Origin: JBNGOQ01 sp050589645
GTDB lineage: Bacteria > Bacteroidota > Bacteroidia > Flavobacteriales > Flavobacteriaceae
Length of the DNA stretch: 64,000 nt
Direction: 5' to 3'
Assembly (NCBI RefSeq): GCF_050589645.1
Contig: NZ_JBNGOQ010000004.1
Location: 558,001 to 622,000, forward strand
Both the position numbers and the translations under genes were made by a program. Every line of letters starts with the position of its first letter. Position 1 is the first letter of the stretch. Shown in pieces: positions 60,597-64,000 of the stretch. The notes under the pieces were generated by a model. The model had not been told where the DNA came from. It did not search any database and saw only the letters and a program-made list of their open reading frames with translations.

Positions 60597-60978
60597 GGTT
60601 CTTCACCGCTTCGTTGTCATACTTAAAGAAAAGGTTGATCCAGATGTTTCGAGATAGCCGAATGATAAGGGGCAAAAAGACAACAAGGGTAAGTACTATG
60701 GCAATAAAGGTAGTAATCAAGGTGGCGCCCAAGACCAAAAAGGCCATGACGAATGCAGCGGCGGCAAAAGCAATGCCCACACCATAGCTAACATACATGG
60801 AACCGTAAAAAAAGGAAGGCTCTATTTTATATTTGGTGCCGCAATGTGAGCAGCGCTCGTGCATTTTAAAAATATTTCCCAAATGATATGGATTTTTGTC
60901 CTTATACATGAGCTCTTCATGACATGTGGGGCAACTTCCTGTTAAAATACTGTAGAGTTTGTTTCCTTTTTTTAACAT
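60586..60978 (-). CDS. DUF983 family zinc-ribbon membrane protein
   Basis: 130 residues from the Met at 60978 (MLKKGNKLYSILTGSCPTCH). The frame opens at 60996, but a TACTTTTG box at 61001-60994 puts the transcription start below that codon, so the later Met is preferred. Two CxxC pairs (SCPTCHEEL and RCSHCGTKY) form a zinc-ribbon-like N-terminal part, and two membrane helices follow at about residues 64-110. This matches DUF983, a family often linked to cytochrome oxidase genes elsewhere; no such genes are near here. Function unknown. Confidence 0.88.
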   Translation of the reverse strand: MLKKGNKLYSILTGSCPTCHEELMYKDKNPYHLGNIFKMHERCSHCGTKYKIEPSFFYGSMYVSYGVGIAFAAAAFVMAFLVLGATLITTFIAIVLTLVVFLPLIIRLSRNIWINLFFKYDNEAVKNLNP

Positions 60979-60993
60979 TTGCAAAAGTTTTGG

Positions 60994-61001
60994 CAAAAGT
61001 A
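60994..61001 (-). promoter_or_regulatory. Minus 7 box of the DUF983 gene
   Basis: TACTTTTG on the minus strand, exact TAnnTTTG, 15 nt before the chosen start codon. It decides between the two candidate starts (60996 and 60978). Confidence 0.5.
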
Positions 61002-61042
61002 CAGCTTTACCCTAACTTATTGCGTAACCATAGTCACAAAAA

Positions 61043-62950
61043 ATGCTTAATATCCATAACCTTTCCGTTGCTTTTGGAGGAGAATATTTGTTCGAGCAAA
61101 TTTCGTTTCGGCTCAATTCCGGAGACCGGGTAGGTCTGATCGGCAAGAACGGTGCGGGGAAATCTACCCTATTAAAACTCTTGGCGAAGGAGATGGCCTT
61201 GGATTCCGGGACCATCGCTTCCGAAAAGAACATCAAGATCGGTTTTCTAAAACAGGATATCGATTTTGAACAGGGGCGAACGGTGATGGAAGAGGCTTAT
61301 AGTGCCTTTGCCGAAATCCGGGAAATGGAGCTGCAACTGGATCAGATCAACCACCAGTTGGCCGAGCGCACCGATTACGAAAGTGAAGGCTATAACCAGC
61401 TGATCGTAGACCTGAACGATCTTACCCACAGGTATGAGATTTTGGGTGGATACCACTATCAGGGTGAAACGGAAAAAATATTACTGGGCCTTGGATTTAA
61501 GCGTTCGGACTTTGAAATGGCCACCGATACCTTTTCAGGAGGTTGGCGTATGCGTATTGAACTGGCCAAATTGTTGTTGCAACATAACGATGTATTGTTA
61601 TTGGATGAGCCCACCAACCATTTGGATATCGAATCCATTATTTGGCTAGAGCAATTTTTGAAGAATTTCCCCGGGGCTGTGGTCATCGTATCCCATGATA
61701 AGATGTTTTTGAACAATGTGACCAACCGCACCATTGAAATTTCGCTAGGGCGCATCTATGACTACAACAAACCCTATTCCAAATTCTTAGAGCTTCGGGC
61801 CGAAATAAAAGAGCAACAACTTAACGCACAGAAAAACCAGGAAAAGGAGATTCAGCAGGCGGAACGCTTAATCGAAAAGTTCCGGGCGAAATCCACTAAG
61901 GCCTCCATGGCCCAATCGCTGATTAAAAAACTTGACAAGCTAGAACGCATAGAAGTAGATCAGGACGATACCAGTGTTATGAAGCTTCGATTTCCGGTTT
62001 CGGTCACCCCGGGCAAGGTGGTGGTAGCATTGGAAAATTTGTCCAAAAGCTATGGTGACAAGCAGGTGCTGGAGAATATAAGTCTACTGATCGAACGTAA
62101 CAGCAAAACAGCCTTTGTAGGACAGAACGGGCAGGGGAAATCCACTTTGGCCAGGATTATTGTCGGCGAACTGGAGGCCCAAGGGCAAATGAAGTTGGGG
62201 CACAACGTACAAATCGGCTATTTTGCGCAAAACCAGGCGGAGTATCTGGATGGGGAGAAGACCATATTGGATACGATGATCGATGCTGCTAATGAAAGTA
62301 ACAGAAGCAAGGTAAGAGATATTTTGGGCTCCTTCCTGTTCAGTGGTGATGATGTTGATAAATACGTTAGGGTCCTTTCTGGTGGCGAACGGAATAGGCT
62401 GGCCTTGGCCAAGATGCTGTTACAGCCTTTTAACGTGCTGGTCATGGATGAACCAACCAACCATTTGGATATAAAATCCAAAAACGTATTGAAACAGGCC
62501 CTGCAAAGTTTTGAGGGCACCCTGGTCCTGGTTTCGCACGACAGGGATTTTCTACAAGGGCTCACCAACAAGGTTTACGAATTCCGAGACCTGAAGATTA
62601 AAGAGTATTTAGGCGATATCGATTTTTACTTGGACCAGCGCAAAGCAGAGGATTTCAGGGCCATTGAAAAAAAGGAAACGATGGCCCCAAAAAAGGAGAA
62701 GGAGGCCGAGAAGGGTATAGACTATCAGCAACAGAAAAAGATCAAATCCTTAAAGAATAGGCTCAGCGCCGTGGAGAAGAAGATTGCGCTGTTGGAAAAG
62801 GATATAGCCCAAACAGACCATGAGCTGTTGATGGACTATGACAAGACCATTGCGCAACCCAACTTTTTTGACCGCTACCAGAGCAAGAAAAAGGAGCTGG
62901 AGGAGCTAATGGAAAGTTGGGAACAACTTACCCTCGATTTGGAGAAATAA
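61043..62950 (+). CDS. ABC-F family ATPase (ribosome-associated)
   Basis: 635 residues with two fused ABC ATPase domains and no membrane part, the ABC-F plan. Domain 1 has Walker A GKNGAGKSTL, signature FSGGWRMRIELAKLL and Walker B LLLDEPTNHLDIESI. A charged linker (about 245-300) follows. Domain 2 has GQNGQGKSTL, LSGGERNRLALAKML and VMDEPTNHLDIKS. A C-terminal coiled coil (about 555-635, lysine- and glutamate-rich) completes it, as in the Uup/YfmR-type subgroup. These proteins bind ribosomes and ease stalled translation or give antibiotic protection; which applies here is not known. Confidence 0.94.
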   Translation: MLNIHNLSVAFGGEYLFEQISFRLNSGDRVGLIGKNGAGKSTLLKLLAKEMALDSGTIASEKNIKIGFLKQDIDFEQGRTVMEEAYSAFAEIREMELQLDQINHQLAERTDYESEGYNQLIVDLNDLTHRYEILGGYHYQGETEKILLGLGFKRSDFEMATDTFSGGWRMRIELAKLLLQHNDVLLLDEPTNHLDIESIIWLEQFLKNFPGAVVIVSHDKMFLNNVTNRTIEISLGRIYDYNKPYSKFLELRAEIKEQQLNAQKNQEKEIQQAERLIEKFRAKSTKASMAQSLIKKLDKLERIEVDQDDTSVMKLRFPVSVTPGKVVVALENLSKSYGDKQVLENISLLIERNSKTAFVGQNGQGKSTLARIIVGELEAQGQMKLGHNVQIGYFAQNQAEYLDGEKTILDTMIDAANESNRSKVRDILGSFLFSGDDVDKYVRVLSGGERNRLALAKMLLQPFNVLVMDEPTNHLDIKSKNVLKQALQSFEGTLVLVSHDRDFLQGLTNKVYEFRDLKIKEYLGDIDFYLDQRKAEDFRAIEKKETMAPKKEKEAEKGIDYQQQKKIKSLKNRLSAVEKKIALLEKDIAQTDHELLMDYDKTIAQPNFFDRYQSKKKELEELMESWEQLTLDLEK

Positions 62951-62966
62951 GGGTTCTCTTACAGCA

Positions 62967-62989
62967 TTGGTGGCTTCCAGAGCCGCCAA
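62967..62989 (+). terminator. Possible terminator after the ABC-F gene
   Basis: A 9-bp stem with one G-T pair (ttggtggct / agccgccaa), 16 nt after the stop codon. There is no clean T run on the plus strand, so this is a weak call. Confidence 0.35.
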
Positions 62990-63040
62990 ACCACAGATTT
63001 TCGCCGTTTCACAACAAATATGGACCCTTCATCGATAAAT

Positions 63041-63073
63041 TTTGTCGTTTAGCCGTCAAATTGATTAAATTTG
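63041..63073 (+). promoter_or_regulatory. Bacteroidota-type promoter of the LRR gene
   Basis: TTTG at 63041-63044, a 21-nt spacer, and TAAATTTG at 63066-63073, an exact match to TTTG / TAnnTTTG. The start codon of the leucine-rich-repeat gene is at 63137, giving a leader near 58 nt. Confidence 0.6.
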
Positions 63074-63136
63074 TAGGGTAATTCTTAATTAAACTATAAG
63101 CGCCCAAGTCTTACAGCAGTTTTAAAGGATTTACTT

Positions 63137-64000
63137 ATGAGAAAGCTAATAGGTATTGTCATATTGATATTGGTCGCTGGCCAAGTGGCCTTGGCCAAAG
63201 TGCCGGATACAGAAAGAAAAGCCTTACTGGAACTCTATCGGACTACCAAGGGCACGGAGTGGATAAAAAAATGGGATGAGGGTGTTCCCGTTTCCCAATG
63301 GCACGGGATAACCGTGAAGCAGGGCCACGTGGTGCAGATCAATCTGTTCCGCAACAATCTAAAGGGGTATATCCCGGAAGCTATTGGCCAATTGGAATAT
63401 CTTACCTCGCTTAATTTGGCTTTTAACACCATTGAGGGCGAGTTGCCTCAAGCCATTGTTCGGCTAAGGAACCTTAAGGTCCTAAAGCTGGAGATGAACA
63501 GAATCAAGGGAAAGTTGCCCGAAAGCATAGGTGAATTGCATCACTTGGAGGAGCTTAGTATGTTCAATAATTTCTTGAGCGGCACTATCCCGAAGAGTAT
63601 AGGGCAGATGAAGAACCTGAAGGTCCTCAACTTGTCCAGCAACAACTTTTTTGGACGCATTCCAAACGCATTGGGAGCGCTTTCAAAGTTGGAAAGCTTA
63701 GGGCTTTTTGAGAACAGTCTATACGGCTCCATACCTTCCGAATTGGGAGGCTTGGGAAAACTTAAGGAACTCGTGTTGGCCAATAACCAATTGGACGGAG
63801 CAATTCCTGCCGAGTTTGGGCAATTGGCAAGCCTTGAGATATTGCAGTTACAAAATAACAAGTTCGATTCATTCGATAATTTACAGCTGATGGATTCCAA
63901 ACAGTTTTTGGTCTTTGATTATGACAAAAGCGATGAAAAAGGGCAGTTCAAGAATATCAATTTCAGCAAAACAAGAATGGCCGACACCAAGTTTGAAGAC
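63137..64000 (+). CDS. Exported leucine-rich-repeat protein (cut by window edge)
   Basis: The frame from ATG 63137 is open to the window end (288 codons). A signal peptide (LIGIVILILVAGQVALA) is followed by a capping region with ALLELYRTTKGTEWIKKWDE. At least six repeats of about 24 residues come next, of the plant-type form L-x-x-L-x-L-x-x-N-x-L-x-G-x-I-P, for example LKVLNLSSNNFFGRIPNALG and LKELVLANNQLDGAIPAEFG. After the repeats the visible C-terminal part is acidic and not repeat-like. Such proteins are surface or secreted binding proteins; the ligand is unknown. The C-terminus, where a type IX sorting domain would lie, is outside the window. Confidence 0.9.
   Translation, partial: MRKLIGIVILILVAGQVALAKVPDTERKALLELYRTTKGTEWIKKWDEGVPVSQWHGITVKQGHVVQINLFRNNLKGYIPEAIGQLEYLTSLNLAFNTIEGELPQAIVRLRNLKVLKLEMNRIKGKLPESIGELHHLEELSMFNNFLSGTIPKSIGQMKNLKVLNLSSNNFFGRIPNALGALSKLESLGLFENSLYGSIPSELGGLGKLKELVLANNQLDGAIPAEFGQLASLEILQLQNNKFDSFDNLQLMDSKQFLVFDYDKSDEKGQFKNINFSKTRMADTKFED

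Overview
The window is chromosomal DNA from a member of the Flavobacteriaceae (phylum Bacteroidota), probably a marine genus. The evidence is a complete gldK-gldL-gldM-gldN gliding/type IX secretion cluster, a class II HMG-CoA reductase (mevalonate pathway), the lipoprotein LptE/LptC and LpxB set of a Gram-negative envelope, and promoters of the Bacteroidota type (TTTG, about 20 nt, TAnnTTTG). Nearly all genes are housekeeping. I see no transposase, integrase, prophage or CRISPR array. About 54 protein genes and one tRNA are supported; two of the proteins run off the window ends.

Layout. 1-10 kb is the more accessory part: the end of a nucleoside hydrolase gene, two tiny membrane peptides, a YegP-like protein, small hypotheticals, an M1 peptidase, an AraC regulator beside a lipid-anchored VOC protein, an AT-rich pair including a SUKH-like protein, a formylglycine-enzyme-fold secreted protein, a 22-bp tandem repeat array and a HU-fold protein. 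10-16 kb: tRNA-Phe with a structured leader, then an operon of coaX, an outer-membrane protein, a TPR protein, lptC, a small membrane protein and a CBS/CorC-type membrane protein. 16-25 kb: a PpiD-like foldase, a mevalonate-pathway pair (GHMP kinase, HMG-CoA reductase), and a peptide-use pair (DPP-IV peptidase, POT transporter). 24-31.6 kb: comEC, an NlpC/P60 lipoprotein, lpxB, a small membrane protein, surE, and the Prc protease. 31.7-34 kb: an arylsulfate sulfotransferase lipoprotein and a membrane-anchored nuclease.

34-40 kb is the cell-elongation operon mreB-mreC-mreD-mrdA-rodA, followed upstream by purH. 41-49 kb reads leftward: miaB, a sigma-54 activator, two tandem lptE copies, a TPR-like protein, secG, then groES-groEL behind a sigma-54-like promoter, then a GAF protein. 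49.6-53.4 kb: an LVIVD-repeat lipoprotein and topA. 53.5-59.5 kb: an arginase-fold protein with half its metal ligands replaced, then gldK-L-M-N closed by a strong terminator. 59.5-64 kb: an FAD oxidoreductase, a DUF983 protein, an ABC-F ATPase and a truncated leucine-rich-repeat protein.

The most notable points are the degenerate arginase-fold gene directly before gldK, the tandem lptE duplication, the 22-bp repeat array with internal dyads, the attenuator-like leader of tRNA-Phe, and the sigma-54-type groES promoter close to a sigma-54 activator gene. No clearly new multi-gene system is evident. All calls come from reading the sequence; no database search was run.
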